From: Phymorhynchus buccinoides
Taxonomy: Eukaryota; Mollusca; Gastropoda; Neogastropoda; Raphitomidae
DNA length: 64,000 nt
Assembly (NCBI GenBank): GCA_017654935.2
Contig: CM065706.1
Span: 11,254,137-11,318,136 of the forward strand
Direction of reading: 5' to 3'
The position numbers and the translations under genes are program-made. Each line of letters opens with the position of its first letter. Positions within the stretch are counted from its first letter, which is position 1. The notes under the pieces are model-generated. The model ran no database searches. It saw only the letters and a list, made by a program, of their open reading frames with translations, and was not told the DNA's origin. Shown piece after piece: positions 9,660-19,515 of this stretch.

Positions 9660-9829
9660 CACCTCCTGCACACCCCTTATTATATAGGGTGGAGTCCTAT
9701 CGTCATTGCGCAAATTCTTCTTTTTTGTATCCGTGTGTGACATGTCTGTGTGTGTGTCTGTCTTTTTGTCTGTCTTTTTGTCTGTAAATACAACTGTAAT
9801 TTATCTTCCTCAGCGAAAACTGCTGAACC
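9660..9829. other. Intron sequence with short CTGT/TG runs
   Basis: Low-complexity TG and TCTG runs. No gene seen. Confidence 0.5.
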
Positions 9830-9947
9830 AGTAGAGTGGCACAGTGGTAGCGCGTTCGCTTCGTGTCAAGTAAACCCGAGTTCGAACCTGGGTACAGGGG
9901 ATTTTTTTCCTCTCACTTTGCACTAGGCCTTACGGTCTGAACGTGGA

Positions 9948-9978
<31 letters not shown>

Positions 9979-10196
9979 CGTGTGCCCATGCACTCAGCAC
10001 GCGCTAAACCCAGTGGCAATGAAAAAGTTGTCATTCGGTCAAAATTTACCCCCCCCCCCCTTTCCTTCCTCATCAGTCACACAAAAATCGCATGCCAAAA
10101 AAAAGAAAAAAAAAAAGGGTGGCGTGCCTCTGGCTGCGACGCGCTCTCCAGGTGGGAGCAACCCGAATTTCACAGAGACGCCTCTGTGACTATAAA
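9830..10196 (+). mobile_element. tRNA-derived SINE
   Basis: The head resembles a tRNA gene, with A box GTGGCACAGTGGTAGCG (about 9836) and B box GAGTTCGAACC (about 9878). It is followed by a body with TTTCGGATGAGACGATAAAC and AGGTCCCGTGTGC, a motif I recall from molluscan SINEs. An A-rich stretch lies near 10100 and a 3' module GTGGCGTGCCTCTGGCTGCG follows. The 3' module recurs inverted at 16880-17020. Confidence 0.75.
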
Positions 10197-10297
10197 GTAC
10201 ATAATACCTAATGCAATCATTCTACTGTGTCAGAGAATTACATGTCTAGTTTTAATTTTATCTCTGCATGTTTTTCTTGGTTGTTTTTTTACTAAAG

Positions 10298-10460
10298 GGA
10301 AGCGACTGCTGAAGCAGTGGGTGTGCGCTCCCTTGTGTCAGCCCGACTCGATCAACGATCGTCTGGACGCCGTGGAGACGCTGTTGGACCTGCAGGAAGT
10401 GACCTCGGAGGTCAGCGAAGCCCTGAAGAAAATGCCCGACCTCGAGCGACTGCTCAGCAG
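10298..10460 (+). CDS. msh6: msh6 exon g (lever/core)
   Basis: 163 nt, entering in phase 1 and leaving in phase 2. It reads [20 protein letters not shown] then [12 protein letters not shown] and [14 protein letters not shown], nearly the family consensus (KRLLKQWLCAPLC...INDRLDAIEDL...[10 protein letters not shown]). The acceptor is CTAAAG ending at 10297 and the donor is GTAAAA at 10461. The intron that follows is interrupted by a DIRS element. Confidence 0.97.
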
Positions 10461-10589
10461 GTAAAAGCCATTTGAGTCCGCTAAGCTCCCCGTGGGGATA
10501 CCGGGGTGGTCTTTCGTAAAAATAGTCCCCTCTGGAACTTTTGTGCTTGTCACTTCCTCTAATCTGTCAATCTAATTTAATCATACTAT

Positions 10590-10762
10590 ACCAACACTCA
10601 AAACAACTGCATTAGCCTAAAACAACCTGGAACCTTACCCTAGCACATAGCTAAAACGAAAGTGGCCCCAAGGGACTGCACCCATACCGCAGGGAGTAGC
10701 GGGAGTGACTCCCCTTACTTCCGGGTATGACGCGCACCCTTGGGGCACCGGATATGTCATTC
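10590..10762 (+). repeat. DIRS left inverted terminal repeat
   Basis: Reverse complement of 16542-16714 with no difference seen over 173 bp. The outer 22 bp (10568-10589) are unique to this end. Confidence 0.92.
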
Positions 10763-10987
10763 TTAAATTTTCCAGCCTTTCATCCACACCTGGGCCTACC
10801 CTGCTCCGCCTTTTCTGACTCTTGTCTATCTGGTGGGTTCGTTCCGTGTTTAGCTTTGTTCTATTCAGTTTCTTGGGAAGGCTGTTAGTCATCCTATCGA
10901 TATTATTTCATTGTCATTTCTTGGTGTTCGTTTTAGTTGAAAAATTATTTCGTTCACTCTGTTGTTCGTTTTCGGGGTGGCGTCAGC

Positions 10988-11300
10988 CATTATGGCTTCT
11001 TGCACCCCTCGGTTTCCACTTCGGGGAAAGCAGTTTCTCTTCGGTTGTTTTTCTGTTTTCCAAGTCAGTTGACTCTTCTTCTCTCACTAGGGACCCTTTG
11101 GGCAGGTTCTCTTAATCTTCTCAAGAAGTTTTCGTCTAATCCTCTCACAAATCCTACTCCTAACGTCCAGTCACAGTCCGTTTCGGTTACACCGGCCTAA
11201 CCGGTTTCGGAGCCCATTCCAGTTTCTCTCCCTTCGGAGGTTTCTGCTCCTTCTCCTTTTCCGTTGGACTCGCAGGCTTTGTACTACGTCACTTGGACTC
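10988..11300 (+). other. Possible start of DIRS gag-like region
   Basis: An ATG near 10991 opens MASCTPRFPLRGKQFLF, and proline/serine-rich fragments continue in shifting frames to about 11300. I see no domain; assignment to gag is by position only. Confidence 0.3.
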
Positions 11301-11769
11301 TTCGGGTTTCAGGGTTCTCCCTTTCGCATCGACAGAATCTTCCTTTTTCGGTTCTATGTTTAGGTCAGAGAGGGTGCCGCCAGTTGTCTCTTCTAACGTG
11401 AGACTGTCACTGGCGCAGCCCTCTCTCCTTCTTCTGTTCACAGGCTTGCCTCCAGGAGGCCCTTGTCCGCTAGGCCAGCGTCGACCTCAACAGGGATAGG
11501 CAATCCCTTTCCACCTCTGGTTTCCGTCCTGTGGGCTTGATGTTTACGGAACAGAGAGGCTCCCCTCCGGGGAGCTTGCCTAGTGACAGAGGTGACTCCT
11601 CTGTCACCAGACTGGCCAGTCTGTCAGGCAATCATCCGGTGGTACCTGGGAGGTACCTCCAGGATCGGGAACGGCCTGTTCCCTTTCCTGAGTCCGGGCT
11701 CAAATCCTCCACTCAGTTCGAGGGAGAGGTTACCAGGACAGTCAAATCGGTCGGTGCGGGGCACCTTCA

Positions 11770-12170
11770 ATACCGATAAGAGTCCATACCCCCCTCCCGG
11801 GGGATGGCTCTCCAGTGATCCTGGCACTGGCGCGGTTGGGGCCTCTTGGCAGTCCCACCGCAACCGGAAATTCGCTTCTCACGGTTGTGAGACGGTTTCC
11901 TCCGGTTCTCCCGGTGCTTACCCGGTTTCACCCGGTATTCATCCGGTTTCTCCCGGTTGTCTCCCGGTTGCTTGGCCAACGCGGACATACCGGGGGATGG
12001 CACGGTTGGAGCCTCTTGGCTTTCCCACCGCAACCGGTTATTTGCCTTTCCCGGTTGCGAGACCGTTTCCTCCGGTTCTCCCGGTGTTTACCCGGTAATC
12101 ATCCGGTTGTCTCCCGGTTGCTTGGCCAACGCGGACATACCGGGAAAGGGTTCGCCTAGAACCGGAAAAT
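11770..12170 (+). repeat. CCGGTT-rich tandem segment inside the DIRS element
   Basis: Two copies (about 11836-12000 and 12004-12150) of a 145-170 bp unit beginning TTGGxGCCTCTTGGC and ending GCTTGGCCAACGCGGACATA. Within each, CCGGTT/CCCGGT recurs every 10-15 bases. It encodes a PVSPG-like low-complexity stretch. Confidence 0.75.
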
Positions 12171-12336
12171 TCCGATGATGAATTTCCGGTTCGTTCCTCC
12201 GGTTTGGGTCAACCGGGAATGTCCCGCTCGCACGGAGGACGCCACGTTCTCCCGGTTCCGGCCGGTGTTCAGTGATCCTCTCACTCCCTACCGGCAGAGC
12301 CCTCTGCCAGGCATGGCCTCCGGTGGTGTTTGACTC

Positions 12337-12978
12337 TTGGGCCGCCCTTATCAGAAGCTTCAACGGCCAGAACCCTCCAGGGAATTCTCTGAGTTTCAGT
12401 CCGACTTTGAGTCAGACTTGGAACTGGACCCTCAGTCGGAGGTCCCTCACTCTCTCACTGAGTCCTCGGTTCAGAATCTTCTCAAGATTTTGTCTCGATC
12501 GTGCCCTTACGTGGTACCTGTGCGTTCCTCCCATCAGGAGTCCGCCACTGATCACGCGGTTGGCTCTCTTCTGCAGGCCAAGAGCTCCTTGACTCTCCAA
12601 GCCCCCTCCTTCCCGGAGGATTTGGTGGTTAAAGCGGAGTTCACGTTGAGGACCGGCAAGGTCCTTTCGTTGAAACAGATCGCTGAGGCTAATCTGGGGC
12701 GTTCTCAGCCGGCCTCGTCTCAGTTCGGTTCCTTTTTGGTACCTAGATTCAGACCTTTCGTCCCCCTACCGACGGAATACCTGCCCTTCCCCTCCGTCTC
12801 CAAACCTTCTGCTGAGGAGGTGGAGTCCTTGGGGTCCTGCTGCTGTTCCTCCCGTCACGTTCAAGCCTTCGGCCTTCAAGTCTCTCGAGGAATCTCTGTC
12901 TGGTTCTCTCAGGGCTTGTGGCATGGCCACCTCTCTCGTGCAAACCTTGGCGGAGTCTCTAGGCAAATCAGCCTCTGA
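12337..12978 (+). CDS. DIRS gag-like ORF (putative)
   Basis: A 213-codon open frame between the left terminal repeat and the recombinase. It is acidic/serine-rich at first (EFSEFQSDFESDLELDPQSE), then has a segment with LVVKAEFTLRTGKVLSLKQI. No zinc knuckle is visible. Position suggests the gag-equivalent protein of DIRS elements. The neighbouring frames at 13037-13333 and 13395-13592 probably continue it after indels. Confidence 0.4.
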   Translation: MGRPYQKLQRPEPSREFSEFQSDFESDLELDPQSEVPHSLTESSVQNLLKILSRSCPYVVPVRSSHQESATDHAVGSLLQAKSSLTLQAPSFPEDLVVKAEFTLRTGKVLSLKQIAEANLGRSQPASSQFGSFLVPRFRPFVPLPTEYLPFPSVSKPSAEEVESLGSCCCSSRHVQAFGLQVSRGISVWFSQGLWHGHLSRANLGGVSRQISL

Positions 12979-13659
12979 TTCACCGGCGGTTTTTCAGTTC
13001 TTTCTGATGTCACGGCTGGTTTGAAGGTTCAAACCTGTGCCTTGGCCCGGGATTCTTTTCTGGCGCAGAACAGGTCTCTTTCGTCCAGGGAAAAGGAGCG
13101 TTTTGCGCTCTCTTCCCCTTCCGGAGTCGGGCTTGTTCGGGGAAGAATCGGTTCCCCCAGTTCTCGAGTCCTCTTCAAAGAGGAAGTCAGCTGATAGCCA
13201 GAAGGCTATCTATCGGGCCCTGTTGAACCAGCCCCGTCCCAACCATTTCGTCCGCAACAGGCCTCTCGCCCTCGTTTTGGCTTCAGGAAGTCCTTTAGAG
13301 CTGGGTACTTCGCGTCCCGCTCTAAGAGTGTGAGATACTCCTCTAGGCCTCCTCCCCAGTTCAAGGCCTTGAGGCCCCCCTTCCCAGTCTTCTCGTGGCA
13401 ACAGGAGGCCGAGCCTTCCAGGAAACGGCGATCCTGTCCGTTGGAGATCCTCCAGAGGAAGTGGAGGACCTTCTCTTGAAGGGCGCGGGCGCGAGTGAAC
13501 GATCCCAGTCCGGGTTTCTATTCCCGACTTTTTCAACCGGTCCTGTCAACCGGTTTTATCAAAAATTTCCGACCGTTTTCGGCCCATTCTGACTCTAATT
13601 GGCCGGCGATCTCTTAGGCCGTTTAAAGGGTTTTTTGTTCTTCTGTTCTCTACCGTTTC

Positions 13660-14500
13660 TGTCCCCTCGGTTTTCTTAGTCTGATGGGGTCGATTTCGGA
13701 GCTCCTTCCTCTGGCCTGGGTATACAAAGGCCCTTGCAGAGAGAAGTCAGAGTGCGCACTCCTTCTTTCACGGTTTCAACCATGAGTTGTTCAACCTGTT
13801 GACTCGTTCGGCCGTTCCAGTCATCCTGTTTCGGACTGGTTCCGTCCCGATCTGGCTTTAACTGTCCGGCTAGCATGATCTTCCCTTCTCAGCCGTCAGA
13901 TCACCGAACGGCACAGCTTTCAACCTAAAGTTGTTCGACGGGGTGATTTTTGCCTTCCTTCAGGCCCCCCCCTTTTGGTCTTCGGCGTCTCGTTCCGACC
14001 GTTTTTTTATGGTTTAGGTCGAGGTGTGTCATCGTCACGTTTGCACACTTTCGCTTTTTGTCTACATGTTTTCCTTTTCGGTGGGGACTTTTCCGCGTCA
14101 TCTGGTTCGATTTGACGTCATGCGATAGCAACTATGTTGCTGTTGCTGTCTGTTCCTACTTCATAGGCAGTTTTTTATTTTTATTTTACCTCCCAACCGA
14201 TCGAATTGTCTCCGCTGGTTTTTCACCCAGTCAACGGGGGTCCCTTTCGTCGGTCTTAGCATGTAGAGTTGGTTACGAAGTGCAGTCACACATTCGTACC
14301 GTGGTTTCTCAGTTTGCTAGGTCAGAGGCTGAATCTGCTGCTCTTGCGGATTCTCATCCTAGTACTAGCTGTCTCTATCCCGCCATCGGTCCTTTGCTTG
14401 CCCGACATTCTGAACTAGTCTTGTCCAGTTTGTTTTCTGACCCAGGCTCGCCCCTTCGATCGATATTTTCCAGTTCGAAAGGGCGTAGCAGTGTGTAGTG
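13660..14500 (+). pseudogene. Decayed region where DIRS RT/RNase H would lie
   Basis: Scattered fragments only: DHRTAQLST near 13900 and PPPFGLRRLVPTVF near 13965 weakly resemble the DHR...LPFGL...VF part of DIRS reverse transcriptases. No YLDD-type catalytic motif was seen. Either an internal deletion or heavy frame damage. Confidence 0.3.
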
Positions 14501-14589
14501 GCCCGGTCCGGCCACTCATAGTCCGTAATGTATCAGGCCTTGGCTGCTCTAGGTGACTCGATGCGGAGTTTGTCTTCTCCTGACTGCTT

Positions 14590-14870
14590 TGATAGTCAGC
14601 CATGTGCTTTCCAGAGATGCCTTCCCGGACTTTTTCAGGACTCTTTCTCTTGGTTCGCCTTCTGTGGTGACAGGAAGTTCTATCCGTTAAGCCTTCTTCG
14701 GTTCATTCGTCGAATTCTTAGCTTTTCTTCTCAGGTCTAGAAATCTCTGCCCATACCCTTTCTGGGTACAGAGCAGCCATCTTCAGTATGAGTTCCATGG
14801 CCTTAGGTGCTACCGTACCGCTAAGCTGTACGCCACCACTGTCTCGCACTTCTTGCTGAAGTGCATGCCG
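14590..14870 (+). pseudogene. Degenerate extra copy of the recombinase N-terminal segment
   Basis: Fragments WFAFCGDRKFYPL, TLSGYRAAIFSMSSMALGA and TVSHFLLKC, in broken frames, parallel the intact segment at 15220-15425 (WFAFCQERKFDPL, TLSGYRAVLISTISLSLGS, PVSHFLDAV). The order and spacing agree. Confidence 0.6.
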
Positions 14871-15060
14871 TTGTATTCCTCCCCTCTGATGGCACTAATC
14901 CCCCGGGTGTTGAAGAAGTCCTCCGGGAGCACCCGGACTTGATTCTCGTCACACCAATGTGGCCCACGAGCCATTGGTTCCCAGAGCTCCTCGACATGGC
15001 GCAAGACGGTCCTCTTCCGCTCAATCTCACTCCCGCCACTCTTCTTCAGTCAAGAAGCGG
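14870..15060 (+). CDS. C-terminal end of DIRS RT-RNase H polyprotein
   Basis: The frame reads REHPDLILVTPMWPTSHWFP then ELLDMAQDGPLPL. The LILVTPxWPxxxWFPxLL pattern is what I expect at the end of the RNase H region in DIRS elements, just before the recombinase. The preceding segment, in another frame, reads SSPLMALIPRVLKK, also typical. Confidence 0.5.
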
Positions 15061-16137
15061 GGTCGGACACCCTTGCCCTTCAAGGCTAAACCTGGTCGCA
15101 TGGCGGCTGTCCGTCTAGGCCTTCGCTCTCAGGGGTTTTCCACGCGCACCGTGGATCTGTTGGTCGCCTCTCGGCGTAAGTCTACAAACGATCTGTATGA
15201 TCTTCGCTGGGCCACCTGGTTTGCGTTTTGTCAGGAGAGAAAGTTTGACCCGCTTCGTCCCTCAACGGTTCAGTTCGTGGAGTTCCTCTCTCACTTGCTT
15301 AGAACTAGGAACTCTTCCTCTCAAACCTTGTCAGGTTATAGGGCGGTCTTGATTAGCACGATCTCGTTGTCTTTAGGTTCCAAGTTTACGGGGAATCTCT
15401 CGGCTTTGCCAGTTTCTCACTTCCTGGACGCTGTGCGCCTCCAAGCCCCGTCCAGAACGGTCCAGTGTCCTCAGTGGGACATCTTTTTGGTTCTGGCTTT
15501 TCTCTGGGACAAATTTGAACCCCTGGAGTCGTTGTCTCTTAAGCTTCTGACTCTCAAGACAGTTTTTTCTCATTTCTTTCGCCTCTCCCGTCGCCTCAGT
15601 GGTTTTCATGCTCTGAGAGGTCTCACCAAGGATGTCAGTTCGAGGAGGACTTCTCGTCTGTCTCCCTTTCTTTTCTCCCGGAGTTCCGTGCAAGAACCAG
15701 TCTGGTGATGTTTCCTCTCCCTTGGCCTCTTTTTCGAGTCTTCGCTCCGTTCTGGGTCCTGATGATCGTGATATCTTCCTCTGCCCCGTTAGGGCTCTTC
15801 GTTCTTCTGGCTCGTACCAAGTCCTTCAGAAGGGCTAAAACGTCGCCTGTTCGTCTCCTTTAATCCCTAGTACTGCAGCGATGTGGCTAAGGGTACTGTG
15901 TCCCGTTGGTTCCTCGACCTCATTAAGTTGGCCTATGCCCGCTCGCTGGTTAGGTTACCTGATAACCCCATTCGCGCCCACGAGTTGCGGGCCATCAGCT
16001 CTTCCCTGGCGGTAGTCAAGGGTGTCCCTCTTGTGAAGGTTATGGCCTCAGCGTTCTGGAAGTCGCAGAACACCTTTCTTCAGTTTTACCTGAGGGATAT
16101 CTCTGCTCAGGGCGAAGACGACTCCTTTTCCATCTAG
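15050..16137 (+). CDS. DIRS tyrosine recombinase, frame-broken
   Basis: Integrates the circular DNA intermediate of DIRS elements. The N-terminal SAM-like half is open to 15708 (GLRSQGFSTRTVDLLVASRR; TLSGYRAVL). The box A arginine lies in RRLSGFHAL (about 15589). The middle part uses another frame (DDRDIFLCPVRALRS, about 15762). The C-terminus, open from 15883, has HELR (His 15979, Arg 15988) and FYLRD with the nucleophile Tyr at 16087. All expected catalytic motif positions are present, but at least two frameshifts split the gene. These may be sequence errors, since the terminal repeats are identical. Confidence 0.82.
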
Positions 16138-16390
16138 AAGGTGGTCGTTTCGCAGGTCCCGGTCTCCTTGTAGTGTGAGTTCCGGTGTTTTTTGTGCCTC
16201 TGTTTTTTCTCTGTGTTCTTTGGTATATCATTGACATGACTGTTTGGGGGTATTTATTTGCATATTTTCAGGGATGTTGTACATCTTTCGGGGGATTCTC
16301 TTAGGAGTGTTTCCCTCTTTTACTGATATGCTTTTGGGGTTGTTGGTGTGTCAGTTGGCACGCATCACCCTCCACCACGGTGGTAATCTG

Positions 16391-16489
16391 CAGTTGTTTT
16401 GAGTGTTGGTATAGTATGATTAAATTAGATTGGTGGATTTTGATTAATCCTACTATCTATTTAATTTAATACTTACCAACACTCAAAAC
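16391..16489 (+). repeat. DIRS internal complementary region
   Basis: 16391-16432 is the exact reverse complement of 10568-10609 (the left outer end). From about 16434 to 16489 it is the reverse complement of 16698-16758 (the right outer end). So this 99-bp block carries both element ends joined head to head, the template feature used to restore ends through a circular intermediate. Confidence 0.92.
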
Positions 16490-16541
16490 AAAAAATGTTC
16501 CCTCCCAGCCTCCCTCCTGATGCGGGGCTGTAAAATTACAT

Positions 16542-16714
16542 GAATGACATATCCGGTGCCCCAAGGGTGCGCGTCATACCCGGAAGTAAGGGGAGTCACT
16601 CCCGCTACTCCCTGCGGTATGGGTGCAGTCCCTTGGGGCCACTTTCGTTTTAGCTATGTGCTAGGGTAAGGTTCCAGGTTGTTTTAGGCTAATGCAGTTG
16701 TTTTGAGTGTTGGT
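16542..16714 (+). repeat. DIRS right inverted terminal repeat
   Basis: Reverse complement of 10590-10762. The outer 44 bp to 16758 (AAATAGATAGTAGGATTAAT and neighbours) are unique to this end. Confidence 0.92.
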
Positions 16715-16859
16715 AAGTATTAAATTAAATAGATAGTAGGATTAATCAAAATCCACCACTCTCTTTGACTCTGCCTTTTCCGTTTGCTATCCATCTACTA
16801 TCTTTCTGAGTTATTGGCCCATTCTCCTGCCTTAAAAAATAAAAAATAAAAAAATCTTC

Positions 16860-17100
16860 CAAATAATGTTTCTCCATTGAGCTCCTCCGAAATCGGAATG
16901 TGTCGGCTGTACGCAGCGGGGAGACCAGCAGTGAAAACTTGGTACTTTATAGTCATAGAGGCGTCTCTGTGGAAATCGGGTTGCTCTCACCTGGAGAGCA
17001 CGTCGCAGCCAGAGGCGCGCCACCCATTTATATTTAATTTTTTTTTTATTTGCGTGCGATTTTTGTGACTGACGAGGAAGGAAAACAGAGGTGGGTGTAA
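16860..17100 (-). mobile_element. SINE 3' module, inverted
   Basis: On the minus strand it matches 10060-10190: GTGGCGCGCCTCTGGCTGCG, CTCTCCAGGTGAGAGCAACC, ACAGAGACGCCTCTATGACT. Near 16880 it contains CCGAAATCGGAATGTGTCGG, also found at 21675 and 43985. Confidence 0.6.
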
Positions 17101-17202
17101 TTTAGACAGAATGACAAAAGAAAAAACTTCACTGTCACAAGTCAGTCCGTGTATCGACAAACTAAGGAGGATTCCTCCAAAGTATCTTTACTGTTGTGTG
17201 AT

Positions 17203-18043
17203 TTTTTTTTGCTGTCCCATCTTCTGGGCCGTACAGTGGCGTTGCTCCCACGCCGCTCATTCCGAATCCCAATTCGCAGCCACACCCCGGCTTGTTCAGG
17301 TCACAGAATGATGAGAATCCGAGACCAGCAGTCCAAGGGGAGCGAATCTATTTAGTCCGTCAGGAGGTAACCAACTGAGGAAACACTGCACTGCTGCTGA
17401 GTCACTTCGGTGGAGTTCAGCGGAGCCTGTTCAGGACACCACCTACTAAGCCCCCTACTGACGACAATATTCTCTTAGTCGCGGAGACAGCGTGAATGAG
17501 GTTCCTCCTCCGAGGGCGCCACCACGACCGTCCACCGACAGCTCCCCAGAACACACTGATCCCCATGACTTTGACCCGAACGCGCCAAGGCATAGACTGG
17601 ATTGGAAACCGAAACTGAGGTCAACATGAGAGCAGGACATGCAAAGCCACAGAATTGGAGACATTTTTTTTCTTTTTAATGATTGATGGAAATGAGGCGG
17701 ATGACTATGATGATGATGCTGTGGAGTTCCGTATCGGTCTGAGACTGCATGACAGGGCTGTATTCTACGCTTCCTTTCATAATGATATCCCGACGTTAAC
17801 CAAGCCTGAGAACTGCAGACACCTGCAGTGTTGGTCTTGAAATTAAAGCAACACTCTCAGAATCGCATCCGTTAATCGGATGAAGCTCGACTGTGGTTTC
17901 AGTCTTCCCATTGAGCCCATAGCCACTCACTCTGGGTAGGAGTCGGTCCAGGACCGAAAAAAACCCTTGCCTCTGATGGGATTCGAACCCTAGACCTCCC
18001 AGCCAGTAGTCCGCGACGCTAACCACTACGCCACAGCGGCTGG
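17203..18043 (-). mobile_element. Long tRNA-headed retroposon (841 bp) with target duplication
   Basis: Read on the minus strand it starts with a tRNA-like head, A box TGGCGTAGTGGTTAGCG (about 18033) and B box GGTTCGAATCCC (about 17990), and ends in a poly-A tail (T run from 17203 on the + strand). It is flanked by the 11-bp direct repeat TGTTGTGTGAT (17192-17202 and 18044-18054). A 5'-truncated relative lies at 28573-28846 on the + strand. It has no convincing ORF. Confidence 0.85.
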
Positions 18044-18054
18044 TGTTGTGTGAT

Positions 18055-19160
18055 ATTTTGACTCATTCAACACTGGCCGATTGCTTCCTTTCACAACCGT
18101 TTACCACGAGAGTACGCGATAGCGTACATCGTTTTTAGCCGTTCACACTTCACGACTCAGCGAACCCATGCAAGCCAAACTGGTATAAAAGGCATTCCTC
18201 TACGGTCCCTTAATAGTTTTCAACCAATGAAATGACTTCTAGTCTATTTTAACTCATTCTTTGCTGGCCGATTGATTCCCTTTACAACCGTTCAATACTG
18301 TCGTACGCTATAGCGTACACAGCGTTTAAACCATTCACATTTCAGAACCCCGGGAAGCCTGGCAACCCAAACTGGTATATAAGTGTTCCTCTACGGTCCC
18401 TTAATAGTTTTCAACCAATGAAATCACTTTCCGTCTATTTTTAGTACCGCAATGAATGAAAATGAATCACTACCCCTCTCTTCGTCTTCTTTGTCATGCT
18501 TTTTTAAAAATCTGCTAATAATAAAAATTTTACTTTGGAATTATAACATATGCTAGCTTTTATTATTATAAACAATACCGCAAATTTTCAAAACTGTGCG
18601 GTTAAGCATTATTTTTTTTAATATTTTGTATGTAATGATGCAAACCCGCCTAGTATGGAACGCTTGTGTACATCAGGTACGCTATAGCGTACGATAGTAA
18701 AGAGATATCTATATTGTTAAAAACTCGGGACTGTACTGGTGTTGCACTGCCTCCGGGCATTGCTGCCAGTATTGTTCCCACCATCTTTGTATTTACAAAT
18801 GTCCCATACGTGTCTATGACCGAGAGGACGTAAAACACCATTGTTCATTCATAATAAAGAGAGAGCTAAGGACGGCAACGAATTAAAACGAGTTAACTAC
18901 CCCCCTCTTTGTCTTCTTTGTCATGCTTTTTTTGCAAAACACCATTAATTGGCTATTAATAACAATTTTACTTTGGAACTTTAACAAACTTTTGCTTTTG
19001 TTATTATAAATAATGCCACAAGTTTTGTTTGGTTTTCAAAACTGTGCCATTAAGCATTCTTTTAAAAATAATTTTTATGTAACGATGCTAACCAGCCTAG
19101 TGTTGAATGGTTGTGCGAGACATGCACGCTATCGCATATTCTCGTGTAGAGAGAGTTAAC
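18055..19160. repeat. Repeat cluster with 16-bp palindromes
   Basis: Two ~190-bp direct repeats start at 18061 and 18251 (ACTCATTC...GCTGGCCGATTG). Each holds the palindrome GTACGCTATAGCGTAC, or a one-base variant, at 18112 and 18303, and a TATA-like TATAAAAGG/TATATAAG. Two further related AT-rich units (18440-18700, 18890-19150) follow; a third palindrome is at 18677. Probably nested copies of a DNA element; family unknown. Confidence 0.7.
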
Positions 19161-19515
19161 TCATTCACAAATCACTCCAGCCATACGCGCAAACAAAACA
19201 TACATAAACAAAAGGAGAAATGAAAGAAGATTACGGGTTTTTACTTTAGGTTTAGACATAGGGAAGTGGTAGATCAGACTTTTTTATATATAGACTATAC
19301 AGAAAAAACTACACCGATTGGTTTCCCCACAACGAACCACTACAAAGGCAAAGTCAGAGGCAAAACTGTGGTGTAAGAGAGCGAAGCGAGTTTAGAAGTG
19401 ACCAAGGTATGGTGTGCACACAGATGTACTTTCTTTGAAGCAAATGCATTAAACTGACAGTTATCTATTAATTCTGGACATAAATTATATGGCCAGAACG
19501 ACTTGAATGAGTTTC
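19155..19515. repeat. Dispersed repeat, also at 30845
   Basis: Runs from TCACAAATCACTCCAGCCAT to CTGGACATAAATTATATGGC and is closely similar to 30845-31215. The shared core is AAGATTACGGGTTTTTACTT and GGTTTCCCCACA. Class not determined. Confidence 0.6.

Larger units (their letters stand above)
10568..16758 (+). mobile_element. DIRS-type tyrosine-recombinase retrotransposon
   Basis: About 6.2 kb with inverted terminal repeats and an internal complementary region, the diagnostic DIRS architecture, plus a tyrosine recombinase. It sits in a copy of the repeat at 21460-21660. There the uninterrupted sequence reads CTCTAATCTGCCACTCTCTT; here CTCTAATCTG precedes and CCACTCTCTT follows the element. 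No target duplication is visible, as expected for recombinase integration. The terminal repeats are identical over 173 bp, so insertion looks recent, yet the ORFs are frame-broken. A reverse transcriptase is not clearly recognisable. Confidence 0.88.

Noticed and set aside
9836..9902. A functional tRNA gene
   Set aside because: A and B boxes are present but the acceptor stem does not pair convincingly and SINE body sequence follows directly.
10568..16758. An LTR retrotransposon or integrated virus
   Set aside because: Terminal repeats are inverted, not direct. There is a tyrosine recombinase and an internal complementary region, and no integrase, protease or envelope-like frame.
17975..18043. 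A functional tRNA gene on the minus strand
   Set aside because: The head is joined to an 841-bp retroposon with poly-A and target duplication.
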